Below the pieces are notes generated by a model. It did not search any database, had not been told where the DNA came from, and saw nothing but the letters and a program-made list of their open reading frames with translations. DNA of 64,000 nucleotides, taken from the NCBI GenBank assembly GCA_034387635.1, contig JAOANU010000010.1, forward strand, positions 744,001-808,000. The letters are read 5' to 3'. The DNA comes from Rhodosporidiobolus odoratus (lineage: Eukaryota; Basidiomycota; Microbotryomycetes; Sporidiobolales; Sporidiobolaceae). Made by a program: the position numbers and the translations under genes. Below, in pieces: positions 44,838 to 56,400 of this stretch (the stretch's first letter is position 1; every line of letters begins with the position of its first letter).

Positions 44838-47800
44838 CTAGTAAGGTCTCGCAGGCGGCGGAGCCGCCCCGTACGAGTACCCGTATTGGCCATACTGCTG
44901 TTGAGGAGGCTGGGGCTGCTGCGGCTGCCCATAGCTGTATTGCGGCTGACTCGGAGGTTGCGGAACCGGTGGCGGAGCGTTGGCAGTAGGCGAGGGGTAT
45001 GCTCCATAAGGATTCGCAGGCGGCGCAGGGGAGCGCGCACCATACGATGATGAGCTGGAGTAGGAGACAGGTGCGGGTGGAGGAGGGAGAGCGGAAGTAG
45101 GTGATGAGTAGGAAGACTGGCTAACGGGTTGAGGTGGAGGGGGAAGGGAGGTTTGTCGAGATGGCTGGCCGTAGGGAGAGGTTGCGGAAGTAGGAGACGC
45201 GTATGCGGATTGGTTGGACGACTGATACGAGGAGGGAGCAGGAGGGACGGGCGGCGCAGAGGGGTATGATGCAGGAGGTTGAGGGGGACGGGGCTGCGCG
45301 GCCGGAGCGGGAGAGGCTGAGGTAGGCGAGGAGAGGCCGAAAACTCCGGTGCTAGGGAAGTTGCCGTAGGGCGAAGCTGCGGGTTGAGCGGGAGGAGGCG
45401 TGGGCGCGGCATACGAGGAATGCGAGTAGGACCAGGTAGGCGGAGCGAGCGGAACAGCGGGAGGCGAAGGGGCGCTACCGAGGTTTAGAGAGCCCATCGC
45501 GCGGTCGAGCGTCGTTGGCGACGCCGGACCAGACGCTTCGAGCCGTAGCTTGATATCCGCCTCACTTGCCATCCGCTCCCTTTCGCCATTCCGCTGGGTG
45601 AGGTAACCACTGACCTGCTCCTTCAGCCCGTCGATTAAGTCGCCGAGGTCCTGATAGAACTGTGTACCCTTAGTGAGCGCCGCCTTGACGTCCCCGTAAG
45701 CCTGCGCTGCCTGGCCCATCCTGGCGATCAACTCCCTCTTCTTCCGCTCAGCTGCGGCGAAGCGGTTCTGTAAGTCACGGGCTTTCGACCCTTCGTTCAG
45801 TGCCTTGAAGCCCGCGTTGACATCGGATAGGCAAGACTGTTGGGCTTGGAGGGTTTGGGTGAGACGCTGCTGATGCGGGCGGAACTTTTCGAGTTCAGTA
45901 GCGAACAGTGTGGGTTCGACGTTGGCGGGGCCTTTACGGTTCAGGATGAGGATGTGAGAGATGTCGTCGGCTTGTACCTGTGAGGCGTATACAGTGAGCG
46001 GGGGCGAAAGAAAGGGGCGTCAAGAAACGAAGACAAGATGGACAATGGAAGGTACCTTTTCCTTGAGATCCCGCATAACCTCACCACGCTCCTTCTTGAT
46101 CTTGTTCAACCTCGCCAAAGCTTCACTAACCGTCTCAACCCTCCTCTTGGTCTCCTCCTCATCTCCCTCATCCGAGTCGTCCAACAGACTAACCTCATTG
46201 CCACCCTGCGCCGCCGCAACCCCTTCAACAAACATCCTCTCCAGCGGCGCCCCACTCGTATCCGCAAGGATCCCAACCTCCCTCTCAATCCCCTGGAACA
46301 AGCCTTGAGCTTGCGCATCCGAATCGGCGGCTTGTTCGAGCGAATCGCGGTGCGCCTTGAGATCTTGACGGAAACTCCTCGTCAACCCTGCAGCCGGGGG
46401 TTGTTCCCAAAGATGGGCATACTTGGCCCTCATCGCCTCGCATTCTCTGCTCTCGCCGTCAAGGTCCGAGGCGATCTGTCCGAGCTGCGAGGCGGCGCGG
46501 TCTTTCAGCGAGTAGAGACGACGGAAGAGATCGTCGACTCGTCCGTCCATTTCGCCGTGCTGGATCTCATCAGCCCAACCTCGAACTTGCGGACCCGGAT
46601 CTGCGAGTGAAGCCTGCGCAGCTGCACCAGACTGGAATCTCGCCAACGAAGCGGGAAGGCCCATGTATTCAAGGGCCGAAGCGAGTTCTTCATCGGCGAG
46701 TTCAACCCGCTCCACCTCGGCCCGGACGAGTTTGGCCTTCTCTTCCGAGTAGAGGGAGGCGGACTCGTGCACGCTGAGGGGAACAAGTTTGGCGAAGAGG
46801 TCCGGACCGACGAGTTTTTGAACGTCGGGCGCGGCGTAGACATCGTGAATGGGGATGGGGTCGGCGATAGACTTGCCCTTCTCGATCGGAGCGAGCGAGG
46901 CTTCCGAAGGAACCACTTCGTTGTAGACGATGTCGTTGTCCTTTTGGGCTTTGGTGCGAGTCTCCGAGACTAGGGAGAGATGGGCTTTGGCGAGATCGGC
47001 AAAGGCCACGGGTGCGTCAGCGGCGAGGGAGGTCGTAGTCGAGGTGGTGGAGAAGCTGGCGACGAAGGACTGCGCGAAACGGTTGGCTTCCTTGGCGAGT
47101 ACCTCAGACACGTTCAGTCGGGCTAGAGCTTCGCCATACTTGCCGGCAGCGGTGTCGGCGACGGATCGGTGGTAGTTGGCGAGAGATGCGAAATACTTGG
47201 CTTTGGCCTGTAAAGACACCCGTTAGGGCTTGCGAGAGTGCAGGGAGGAGAACAAGGCGCACCTGAATGAGCAAGCTCCACTCGCGCAGAAAGACGCCCT
47301 TGGTCACCCATTCTTTAGCATCCTCCACAAGCGCAGCATACCCACTCGAAGCCTGCATGCACATCTTGCTCCTCAAACCCGAGCTCTTCCCCGTTGCCGG
47401 CCCCATCGTCTCGATAAAGACCTCAACTGCCTGAGCGCCCATTAACCCCACGAGAAGCTTGACGACTTCCTTGCTGAGATCAGTCGAAGGCGCGTGCAGG
47501 AAATTCTCGTTGATGTAGACGAACATGCCAGCGGCGCATCGGAAAGAGTGGAAGGCTCGCTTGAGGCCTTCGGGGGCGGAACGAGGGGAAGAAGCGGCGA
47601 GGGAGGAAAGGGTGGCGCCGATATTGAAAATGACGGAGGCTTTCTCGTAAGCCAGTGACTGCTGCGAGATCTTGACGTGCGTGAAGGCGTCGCTCCTGCG
47701 TCATGGGCGGCGAAGTTAGCGATAGCACCCCACTCTTGGTTCGGAGGAAACGACGTACCAAGGGAAAGGTACTCTGAGGTCCGGGAAACGCAGCTCGAGT

Positions 47801-48100
47801 AGCTCGAGCTGGCCAAAGTACTTGTACAGCAGGTCTCGAGCGGTAGTATCCGAGCCTGCTGAGCCTCGCAGTGCGTCCTGCCTTGTTCGGTTCAACGCTG
47901 CGAGTTCATCGTTGTAGTTGTCGGGATGCTCGGAGTAGGCTTTCTGGATGACGGATCGAAGTTGAGGCGCGAAGTCGACATCTTGGGTTATCTTCTTTGG
48001 CACTATATCGTTATTCGGGGGGAGGTTAGCGATGTTGATTGGAGGGTGAGGTGGGGGTGAGAGCGGACGTACCAAAGATAAGGGGAGACGCAAGGGTCAT
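44838..48100 (-). CDS. BRO1: BRO1-domain protein, ESCRT-associated (Bro1/Alix type)
   Basis: Class E vacuolar sorting factor that binds ESCRT-III (Snf7) and recruits the deubiquitinase Doa4 at endosomes. A 28-nt first coding exon (ATG at 48100) encodes MTLASPLIF, joined to [20 protein letters not shown] and [20 protein letters not shown]. The BRO1 domain continues with [60 protein letters not shown] and then [20 protein letters not shown] and [20 protein letters not shown]. The V-domain follows ([20 protein letters not shown] and further helices). The last 250 residues are rich in Pro, Tyr, Ser and Gln (stop at 44838, ...[18 protein letters not shown]), like the Pro-rich tail of Bro1/Alix. 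The NENFL..PS.DL block favours Bro1 over the related pH-signalling protein Rim20/PalA, but the latter is the main alternative. About six exons. Confidence 0.85.
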
Positions 48101-48419
48101 GGTAGATGCTGTTGGACTACTTTACCAGTGTCTCGGTGGTCAATAAGATGCGCTTCAGAGTCGCTGAGGTGAGTGGAGCGAGCAGGACCTCGACGACAGC
48201 GACGCATCGCAAGCGGAAGAGGACGCCCAACTACGTGAAAAGTTGTCGGCTGTCGGCTGAGCACCTTTTGTGCACTCGTTGCTAAAGGTACGCGGCGAAG
48301 TCGCAAGGGTGGCGGACGAGAAAGACACACTCGCTGCTTTTCTCTCGTTGTTTTCCGATGTGTAAACGAGAAGGCAGATGGTAGCCATGGGGGTTGATAA
48401 GGATACACATCGGGATCAC
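48101..48419. other. BRO1 upstream region
   Basis: A 319-bp gap between the BRO1 start codon and the right arm of the inverted duplication. It should carry the BRO1 promoter. No gene was recognised. Confidence 0.45.
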
Positions 48420-48527
48420 GGCTACGATATAGGGAGGAACAGAACATAAGGGGATAACATAGGAAAAGGATGAAGAGCGAAAAAGAGAATCAAAGGGAAA
48501 AGAAAGGGAAAGGGAAAGTGCAGCTGA

Positions 48528-49286
48528 CTAGAATGCCACGCCAACCTTGTCAGCGTCGATTGAGGAAACAGAGGAAGAGGCAGTGAGGGTGGTGGACGAG
48601 GAAGAGGTGGAGAACACGACGGAGGGGAAGGATTCCGAGGAAGAGACGGAAGAGAGGGAAGGGCGGGCGTGGTCGGCTTGACTGACGACGGCGGCGGAGG
48701 TAGCCAGAAGCGCCTTGGGGCGCGGGTACTTGAAGGTGATGTATCGACCCCGACGGTGGTGGGGCGCCTGGACCGACGGGAATGGTCGAACGAGGTTCGA
48801 CGAGGCGGAAGCCAATCGGCGGGGAGGGAGGACACCGGGACGGGTCTGAAGCACGGGGTCCGAGATGTGAAGGGTAGTCTTGATTGACGGGCCTGTACAG
48901 CAAGGGAGGAGGCATGTCAGCTTACTTGCGGCGGCAGGAGTGCGGAAGGAGACGCAAAGAGGGGATTGAGACGCACCCTTGGGTTTCTTGACCTGTTCGG
49001 CAAGTTTACGGACCCTGTGCTGAGTGCGCTTGTACCAAGGCGCCCTGAAGAAGTCGTCCAAGCCGTCGTGCTCGGCCGCCGCGTACATAACGGCGTACGC
49101 GTCCTCGACCTCGCGCTCCTTGTTCCACCTCTCGACGGTGAAGGGGTCGGAGATGGTCGAGTTGACGGGGAGAAGCGTAAGCGCACCCGTGGGGTCATGG
49201 ACATAGACCGGGGTGGGCAGGCCGAAGCGGGCGATGGGAACGGGGCGGAGTGAAGAGAAGGAGGGAGAGGGAGAGGGATAGGGCAT
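48528..49286 (-). CDS. Short protein of unknown family, intact copy of the duplicated gene
   Basis: Not recognised. The ATG at 49286 starts MPYPSPSPSFSSLRPVPIAR, followed by FGLPTPVYVHDPTGALTLLP and VNSTISDPFTVERWNKEREV. A Lys/Arg-rich segment (FRAPWYKRTQHRVRKLAEQV) ends exon 1. Intron 48893-48976 is 84 nt, a multiple of three and free of stops in frame, so retaining it would yield a 252-residue protein instead of 224. Exon 2 starts PSIKTTLHISDPVLQTRPGV, contains GRYITFKYPRPKALLATSAA and ends in a Ser/Thr-rich tail (SSTTLTASSSVSSIDADKVG). No signal peptide or membrane segment. A TATA box at 49400-49407 suggests strong or conditional expression. The copy at 38762 is frameshifted, so this one probably carries any function. 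Confidence 0.68.
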   Translation of the reverse strand: MPYPSPSPSFSSLRPVPIARFGLPTPVYVHDPTGALTLLPVNSTISDPFTVERWNKEREVEDAYAVMYAAAEHDGLDDFFRAPWYKRTQHRVRKLAEQVKKPKGASQSPLCVSFRTPAAASKLTCLLPCCTGPSIKTTLHISDPVLQTRPGVLPPRRLASASSNLVRPFPSVQAPHHRRGRYITFKYPRPKALLATSAAVVSQADHARPSLSSVSSSESFPSVVFSTSSSSTTLTASSSVSSIDADKVGVAF

Positions 49287-49399
49287 GATGGAGTAACTCG
49301 AGTGAGGATGAGAACGGGTAAAGGTGAGAGTGAGTGGGTGATCTCAAGTGACTGACTGAGTGGTAACGAAGAAGGGATGGATCCATCTAGAGGGCACTC

Positions 49400-49407
49400 T
49401 TTTATAT
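49400..49407 (-). promoter_or_regulatory. TATA box of the right duplicated gene
   Basis: On the minus strand atataaaa lies about 114-121 bp before the ATG at 49286, in the same conserved block as at 38641. Confidence 0.7.
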
Positions 49408-49719
49408 CCTTGACCCGGTTGAAATCCTGATGCGAGAAGTGGTTGAATGATGAACTACTTCAGTCACCGATGTCACAGGGAGAGAGAGACTGAGGATTCC
49501 AGCGGAAGGAATAGAAGCATTCAGAGCTGCATCATTATGCGGATTCAAGTGAGGAAAAAGAAGCGAATTGAGTAAGACGAGGCGAAACGAGTGTCGCTTC
49601 AACCGCCTCGTGTAGCTTCGTTGGAAAGGGTGGCAGTAGGTGATGGCTTCATATGTCGGCACGTGTAGTCCGTTCTACCCCTGGTGCGACGGAAGGAAAA
49701 GCGAAATTGAGGATTTATC

Positions 49720-51470
49720 GGCTGCTCTTACTGGCGTGGTCCTGTGTCGCTCGTCCTACTTGCTGCTGAGCTTGAAGGTCAAGAGTAGTAGGAACAGTGC
49801 TCAGCCATATCAGCTAACCCAGTCCGGCCATCCCTCGATCAGCTGCTTTCACCTTCTTCTTCCTCGTTCCTATTCCGACTTCGCTGCTCCATCTCGCTGC
49901 TCGTCTTCCTCACACACCTCATGCGCAACTTGGCGAACCTGCTCAAAAGCAGCTCGCGAGCGGTAGATCCCGCCTGACTCGCCCGTTGGCATGCAACTCA
50001 CCGTCGACAACTTCGATGCAACCCTTCCTCTTCGTTCTTCACCTCTGCGCAGCTTGACTGGTTGACTGAGCCGACTTGGTGGTGCTGGATTGGACCAACG
50101 GCACTCTTTGGATCAAGGTCACACGATGCCACCCTCAATACCTTGGTCCGGAGTCGTCGTGGAGTTGCTGAAGCGAGGATGAGGTAGCAGGGCAAGGCGA
50201 TCGAGCTGTTTCGAGGTACGCAGCGGCTCACTCGTGTGCGTGTCTGGCGGCTGAACGCTCAAAATGGCAGCGGATCGAGGCTGAGTAGTCGTGGGGATCG
50301 TCGAGGAAAGCGGAAAGCGGCTATGGCGAGCGAAGGGACTCCGCGGGCGCTGTGGGCTGCGTTGATGACGCCACACACTAAGCAGGAAAAGCACGTCTTC
50401 AGACGGGTGAGCAAGAGGCTTGAAACGGAGATCACCAATCTTCAAATAACTCGCCCGATTTGCTTTTCAGCTGTCTCTCGACGCGCATGGTCGGGCTCCC
50501 GCTTGTGCTGTACTCGCTCAACCCACCTTACTGCTCGACTATGCTGTGTGTGCCACTGCTTGCACGCTCGACGCGCCATCATCCCCGCTCTTGTCCTCGC
50601 CTCCACCCCCTCGAAGGTCTCATCACCGCGACCCCTGGCATTGGACGACCATCTTCACCCCGCCAACTACAGCAGCAACAGCTATACGATTTGCTGATGA
50701 TAGTGCCCTACCTGCCGGACGTTGCACATGGCTTTTCATCCTTTCCGCCCAAACACACCATTGATCCGGCCTGCAATACTCAAGACCACCGTTTCCGCCA
50801 CCTGCATAGGCTGCCATCGGCGTGATGAGCAAGCAGAGGACGACGGACAAGCAGAAGGTGGACGAGACCGCTTGGAGCGGCGCCGGAAGCTTTGGTTGCA
50901 GGGTATAGCAAGGGAACCGGAATGCGATCCCCCGACAATAGAGGCTATAGGAATACCTGTAGTGTGCAGCCTGTCAGTGTCAATCTCTCCATCTGCTCTT
51001 GGTGCTGACGAGAGACAGGGCTAGAAGGCGGCGTCATTGGGTGCAGAGGAAGAAGAAAACATGAGAAATTGCGGGTATCTTCACCTCGCTGCGTCGGTCC
51101 TTCGCTCTCACGTGACTATACCACACGGCATAGACGTCAGTCTGACCTACCATCCAGCTGCACGGAGTGCGTTACAATGCTACTTGCTCATCCCCCCTCT
51201 TCGCCATCGACAAGATCCGTTTTTCTTCCTCCCGATGGACGTACTTTTCAGGTCGGCATGGTACATACAACTTCATCTACTACAGCCTCGATCGCTTCAT
51301 AAGGCGCGAATGAAGGTGATGGAAAGTTGAACGAGCGAGATTGTCTCTCTCCGTTGCTCCGCTTCCTTCCTTCCTTCCTCTCATTCTCTCTCTCTCTTTC
51401 ATACACCATATAACATCCACCGAGCTACGCCTACTCTCCTTACATTCACTCTCTCATCTCCACTCTTTCA
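49720..51470. other. Gene-poor stretch, possible decayed retroelement DNA
   Basis: About 1.75 kb with only fragmented frames. Near 50.68 kb one frame reads AIRFADDSALPAG, resembling the F/Y-A-D-D box of reverse transcriptases, and the preceding frame has LEGLITATPGIGRPSSP, vaguely like the LINE segment before that box; the two are in different frames. This is weak support for a decayed element. The region ends in a C/T microsatellite. Confidence 0.35.
51361..51402 (+). repeat. TTCC and TC microsatellite
   Basis: Several ttcc units (51363-51380) followed by a tc run (51385-51400). Pyrimidine-rich tracts like this often precede transcription starts in these yeasts, so it may be part of the promoter of the doubtful gene that follows. 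Confidence 0.6.
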
Positions 51471-52403
51471 TCTTACCGCATCCTCTCGCTTCAACCTCAT
51501 CCTGGACCTCCCGTCCTCGACGCGCTCTCCGACACCGATCTCTCCATCTACACCCCTTGCGAGTTCACCTACACCATGCTCAACACTGTCATTATCTGCA
51601 AAGCCGCCAGGGATCGCGCGCACGAGTTTGTCGAGACTGTCCAGCGCAAGGCACTCGAAGCGATTGAGGTGAGCCTTTCCCCTCTCTTGCAATCTCTCCT
51701 CAAGACAAAGACCGAATGGCTGATTCGGCGAACTTAACATCTAGCAATATCTTCAGCTGCCGTTCCCACCTACCAGTCATGGCGCCATACTCGGCGACCC
51801 AGCCAACCCCCTGGTCTTGAACATCCACTCCCTTTCCGACGCCCTCTCCTCGGGCTACGAAAAGCTGATGTCGCTTCCTCGGCTCACCTGCTCGACCCGC
51901 CAAGTCGTTACCGACGTCCACCCTCGAAGTCAAGGTCACCCTGTCGACCTCGGCGACCCTTTCTCTGCCGCTCTTACCCGTCCCTCACCCATCCTTCGGT
52001 ATTGCCGGTGTCTCGTGCGCCGTCTTCCCCATTCCCGCGGTGTCTATCCCGTCCTGCTCCTCTGTCGTGCTCCGTCCCACCCCGGAGTGCTTTTGACCGA
52101 CTCCTCGCAAGCGCATCAGCAGCCGGACGCTTGTCCAGCGCTCAACTCGACGCGCCCCTTACAAGCACGACAAGAGCCCTGCGCTCCTTTGACGCCTTGC
52201 CCGACCCTCCGCTACCGACGCCCTCCCGGTTCTCAGCCGCGACGACAACAGTCTCTGAGGCGTCCATCCCTCTTCCCTTCTCGCCAGCCTTTCTTCTCCA
52301 TCCCATCTTCCCTTTCTTGTGCATATTCTCATCTTTATCGTTGCATCTCGTCTCCGTTTCATTATCGCCGTCAGTACCCTGCATCCCTTCTATTCTACCT
52401 TGA
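51471..52403 (+). CDS. Doubtful gene of unknown function
   Basis: Not recognised, boundaries approximate. An exon-like frame reads VLDALSDTDLSIYTPCEFTY then TMLNTVIICKAARDRAHEFV and ends ALEAIE at a gtgagc donor (about 51669). After an acceptor at about 51745 it continues QYLQLPFPPTSHGAILGDPA and LNIHSLSDALSSGYEKLMSL. Beyond 51.9 kb no single frame is convincing; SAFDRLLASASAAGRLSSAQ (about 52.09 kb) in another frame looks coding. The first part resembles an alpha-helical, amphipathic protein, and a lipid-droplet coat protein was considered without real evidence. The first methionine could be 51576 or lie in an upstream exon. It could also be a decayed gene. Confidence 0.35.
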
Positions 52404-53488
52404 CCTTCCCCCGCCCTTCACGGCTGCCGTACATAAACCCCCCGTCCCCTCTCATATCTCCACATCTTCACATCATCCTCTGCATCTCGCCGCATCGTAC
52501 CCTCTCCGTTGTTTCCCTACCTGTCGTACCTTTACCCAACCCTCCTTGTCTAGCGTTACCCCTCTTCGTCTTCGCAACGTTGAGTCTCGTCACCGGGCTG
52601 CATATTGCAGCTCCCGTGGTGTCTTCACCTTGACCTTGCCGCCTCGAGGGTAGGCCTGTCTGTAAGCGCCAGAGCTTTCCTGCTCTTTCAATCCCTCCCA
52701 GAAGCTGGTCTCGTGGAGAAAGCTCGCCCTCCCTGTAAGAGCTGCGAGAGAAAGTCAGGGAGCAGAAAAGGGCGCTTCTGTAAAGAAGAAAGGAAATCAG
52801 CGCAGTCATACGGCTCCCTCTTTCCTTAAAGTGCATTCTTCATAGACAGGACCAGCTCAGAGCCTGAGCGTCCAGGTGCAGTATGCAGCCACACCAGTAG
52901 AGGTAAAGAACGGATGAGACGGAGGAGTTGGTTTTTCTCGATCCGGTTTCTCGTCTCTCTCTCGTGCTGTCCCTGCCTGCCTTCCTTCATTTGCTACTTC
53001 GAGGGAGTACTATGCCCGCCTGCTCGCATACCCGGGTGCCGTGACCAGGGAAACTTGACAAGCCGACTAGAATTCGCAAGAAAGAAACCGTACATCGCCG
53101 TATCCGGCCGTACATCATGGCCGCACCCAATCCGTTTACGGGTACGTTCCGAAAAACCCTCGAGGGGGAAATGGAAAGATGTGATTGGTCGAAAACTTGC
53201 TCGAGGCGGATTGAGAAGGCTCTTCCGGAGGTTCCTCCAGCTCGGGCTTGGAAAGCTGCAGCTACTTGTGGGAAGTCAGCGCAGCCCTGGTCATATGTGC
53301 GACAGTCACTCAGAGGCAAAAGTGCCTCGCGCAGTGACGCGGGAAGAGGTAGAGCGAAACCTGTTTTTCCGCCTTGGATGTATTCCTCGACTCAGACGAG
53401 TCAGCGCTATTCGACACTGATCAAACACATGGTATAGACAGTCTAGATCTCTCTGTATCCCCGTTCAGACCTCCTGCCCTTGATGAAC
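52404..53488. other. Intergenic, no gene recognised
   Basis: About 1.1 kb before the FAT1 stop. A plus-strand frame at 53117-53437 (MAAPNPFTGTFRKTLEGEME) and an antisense one overlap; neither shows family resemblance or splice structure. 52.26-52.55 kb is extremely C/T-rich. Confidence 0.4.
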
Positions 53489-56400
53489 TCACAACTTGTA
53501 CCCTCCTTTCCCATTCGCCAACCCCTCCCAATCCTCCCTCTCAAATCTAACATACTCGCCTTTCTTCGGATGCAACCAATACACCTCATCACTCCCTGTC
53601 AAGAAGGGGTCGACACCTTGGTTCTTCAGGGTAGTTTTGACCGCTTTAGAGGTACCGGTTTGTTCGATTCTGCGACACGAGGGTCGAGGAAACGGGAGAA
53701 AGAGGCAAGTCAGCGGCACAGCCCCGGGAGAAGGAGAAACGGGCAGCAGGAAGAAGAGGGCATGGGTAGGGGTGTCTGAGCTGTGAGCGGATAAGAGCGA
53801 GGCAGAAACGTACTTGTCGACCATCCTGACAAAAACCGGCCAGGCGTACCTCGGCAAAGTCTTCTTCACGTGCTGTACCAGCTTGGCGAAGTCGACTGGC
53901 CGAGTAGACCGAGGGATGGCAGCGCAACCGGCTCGCCCGTCGTATCCGGGAACTGCAGCGCACATGAAGGTGTCAGTCAGCAGTCTCACCCATGCACAGA
54001 CAAGACAACGACGGCGACGAGAAGTTAGGAGAAAGCGGAAAAGAGCTCAACGCACCCTCCACACCATAGACCACCACCTCGCCCACGACCTCTCCAACCT
54101 TCTCCTGCACCTCCGTCGTACTGACGTTCTCACTCTTCCACCTGAAGGTATCGCCCAATCGGTCGGCGAAGTACCACAATCCGGCGGGGGTGCGGTACAG
54201 GAGGTCGTTGGAGCGATAGAACTGAGAATCACGGAAGCGGATCAAGGAGAGAAGTGAGCGTTTGCAAGAGAGTGAGAAAGCAGACAGAAACATAGAGCTG
54301 AAGCAGGACGCACAGTATCGCCTTTTTTGACAACGTCCCGCAGGATCTTTTTCTCACTCGCCTTCTGATTGTTGTGGTACCCTGCGAATGCCTACAACGC
54401 AACAGGACGACAGATGTCCGTCAGTACTGATAGACAACAACGGTCACCGACCGATAGAGACGTCGGTGCAAGCCAAAGTAACAGACCGGGACCACATACC
54501 TGATACCCACTCCCTCCAATCACCAAAATGACCAACTCGCCCTTCTCCCCATCCTTGCTCTTCACGCACAGCCCCTTCTCATCCCTCTCGGGTTCTTCGG
54601 TGATAGGGTCGACTTTGATGAGGATCTGGCGGTCTTTCTGGAAGGAAGCGACGAGAGCACCTTCACGACCTACTGCGCCCGAGGCGAGGGAGTTGGAGGA
54701 GTGGTTGAAGAGGGAGCCGTTGCCTGCAATGTGTTTGAATGGGATGTGGTAAGTGAGGGAGAATTTGCCGAGTTAGCGATCATTCCGAAAGGGAAAACGG
54801 CGAGTCGGAGCGCCGCTCGGTCGTATGTAATGAAAGCCTAGTGAGGGAGGAACGGAGGGATGGCAGCAAAAATCGAACGTACCCTCGGTTGAAGCGAAGA
54901 ACTCCGAAATTGTTCTCACGCCGAAGCGCTCTCGGAATCTGTCCCAGACGTCTACTCACAGTACCGAGGAAGAAGCAGGGACCGTGTGACGTCGATGACG
55001 GAGGAAAGAAAGAAAGCGGAAGGTCAGTAAGGAAGGGTCGCCGCGTTGAGAAGGTCAATGCCGTTCCCCCTTGACTGCGACGGAGTATCAACGCACCAGG
55101 CCTACAGCCATTCCCATATGCGAGTTTGACCTTATGGTCCTTGTCCTGCGGAGTCGGCGGGGCAGCAAGTAGGTACCTCAGTACTGTGCACAAGTGACGA
55201 ACAGGGCAGGTACGCAGGGCGTTGAGCCACAGGAGCACAGCGAGAAACGGAAAAAAGTCAGCCACGATGCTCAAGCAAGGTTTGGAAGTAGGGATAACAG
55301 CGAGAGAAGAGTCACGATTTGGGAAGTAAAGCGAGAAGGGAGCGTACCCTCGCCAACATACACCAAAGAGTCCGCCTCTCCCTCCTTGACCTCCTTCCAG
55401 AACCTCGTCGCCGAGAACTTCCTTCCAATGATCACCGTCGAAGACGAAAGCCACGACATGCCGACAGAAAGGATGAGACCGGTGGAATGGTACTAGCCTC
55501 GTCGATTCGAGCGGGGTCAGCCCAGGCGTACGAAAGGGGCAGTAGAGAAGCGATAGAGACGCACGAGAGGCATGCAGCTGTAGATGCGGCTCTTGCGATT
55601 GAAGCCGTTGATGTGAACCCAGACTCGCCAAGCAGTCGCGCAACGGCCGTGGAGAGACGGAGCAGCTTTCGGAAGGCCGGTCGTTCTGCGCCAGTGAAGC
55701 GTGGCGTAAGCGGAGGCAGCAAATGGTGGCGTATGAGTGCTTGATAAGAGAATGAGGGAAGAAAGGACGAGGGGGTAACGAAGGCAAACGCACCCGCTAG
55801 TGTAGATCAAACACGCCGGACTGTCCCACCTCACACCACTCCTTCTCTCGTTCGGTACCTTGTCCCCACTGAAGCCAGCCAGTACCTTCTCATCGATCTT
55901 CAGCTCTCCCTCAATAGGGACCTCCGCTAGCTTTCCCCTCTTCTCTTCCAACTCCATGTACGAGTACTGATCGGTGTAGCGTACAAAGCGGACGCCAGCA
56001 AGGGAGGCAGAGAGGGATTGCGACACGTCTGAGAGAGGCTGCGAGAGGGCTGTGTCGAAGATAATCACTTTGGGGTTGGCGATTGAGAGGCAATGCGACA
56101 GGGCTTTGTCAGTCAGGTTGGTATTGATGAAGGCGGGCACGCTGCATTTGTATTCGCGAGTCAGCATACATTGAGAAAAGGAATTGAGCGGCGATGACCA
56201 ACATATCGACGGCGAGACAGGCGAGAAAGACGATAGGGTAGAAGGGCTTGTTGGGCATAAGAAGGGCGATTGTGTCGCCTCGTTGCAGATTGAGCGACAG
56301 AAGATAACGCGCCAGGCGGTTAGAGGCTGCAAGGTGGAACAGTTGAGAAGGCGAGGGACAAGAGAGGGTCCAGGGCGAGGGAAGCGGTCGTCAGTATGGT

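Larger units (their letters stand above)
48420..49715 (-). repeat. Right arm of ~1.3-kb inverted gene duplication
   Basis: Reverse-complement partner of 38325-39560, with the intact gene copy. The match covers promoter, both exons, intron and about 80 bp of 3' flank. The two arms enclose about 8.9 kb with the LINE fragment, CFT2 and BRO1. Confidence 0.88.

Noticed and set aside
50623..50850. Short minus-strand frame with a signal-peptide-like start
   Set aside because: The apparent start is a TTG codon, not ATG, and nothing downstream looks like a gene.
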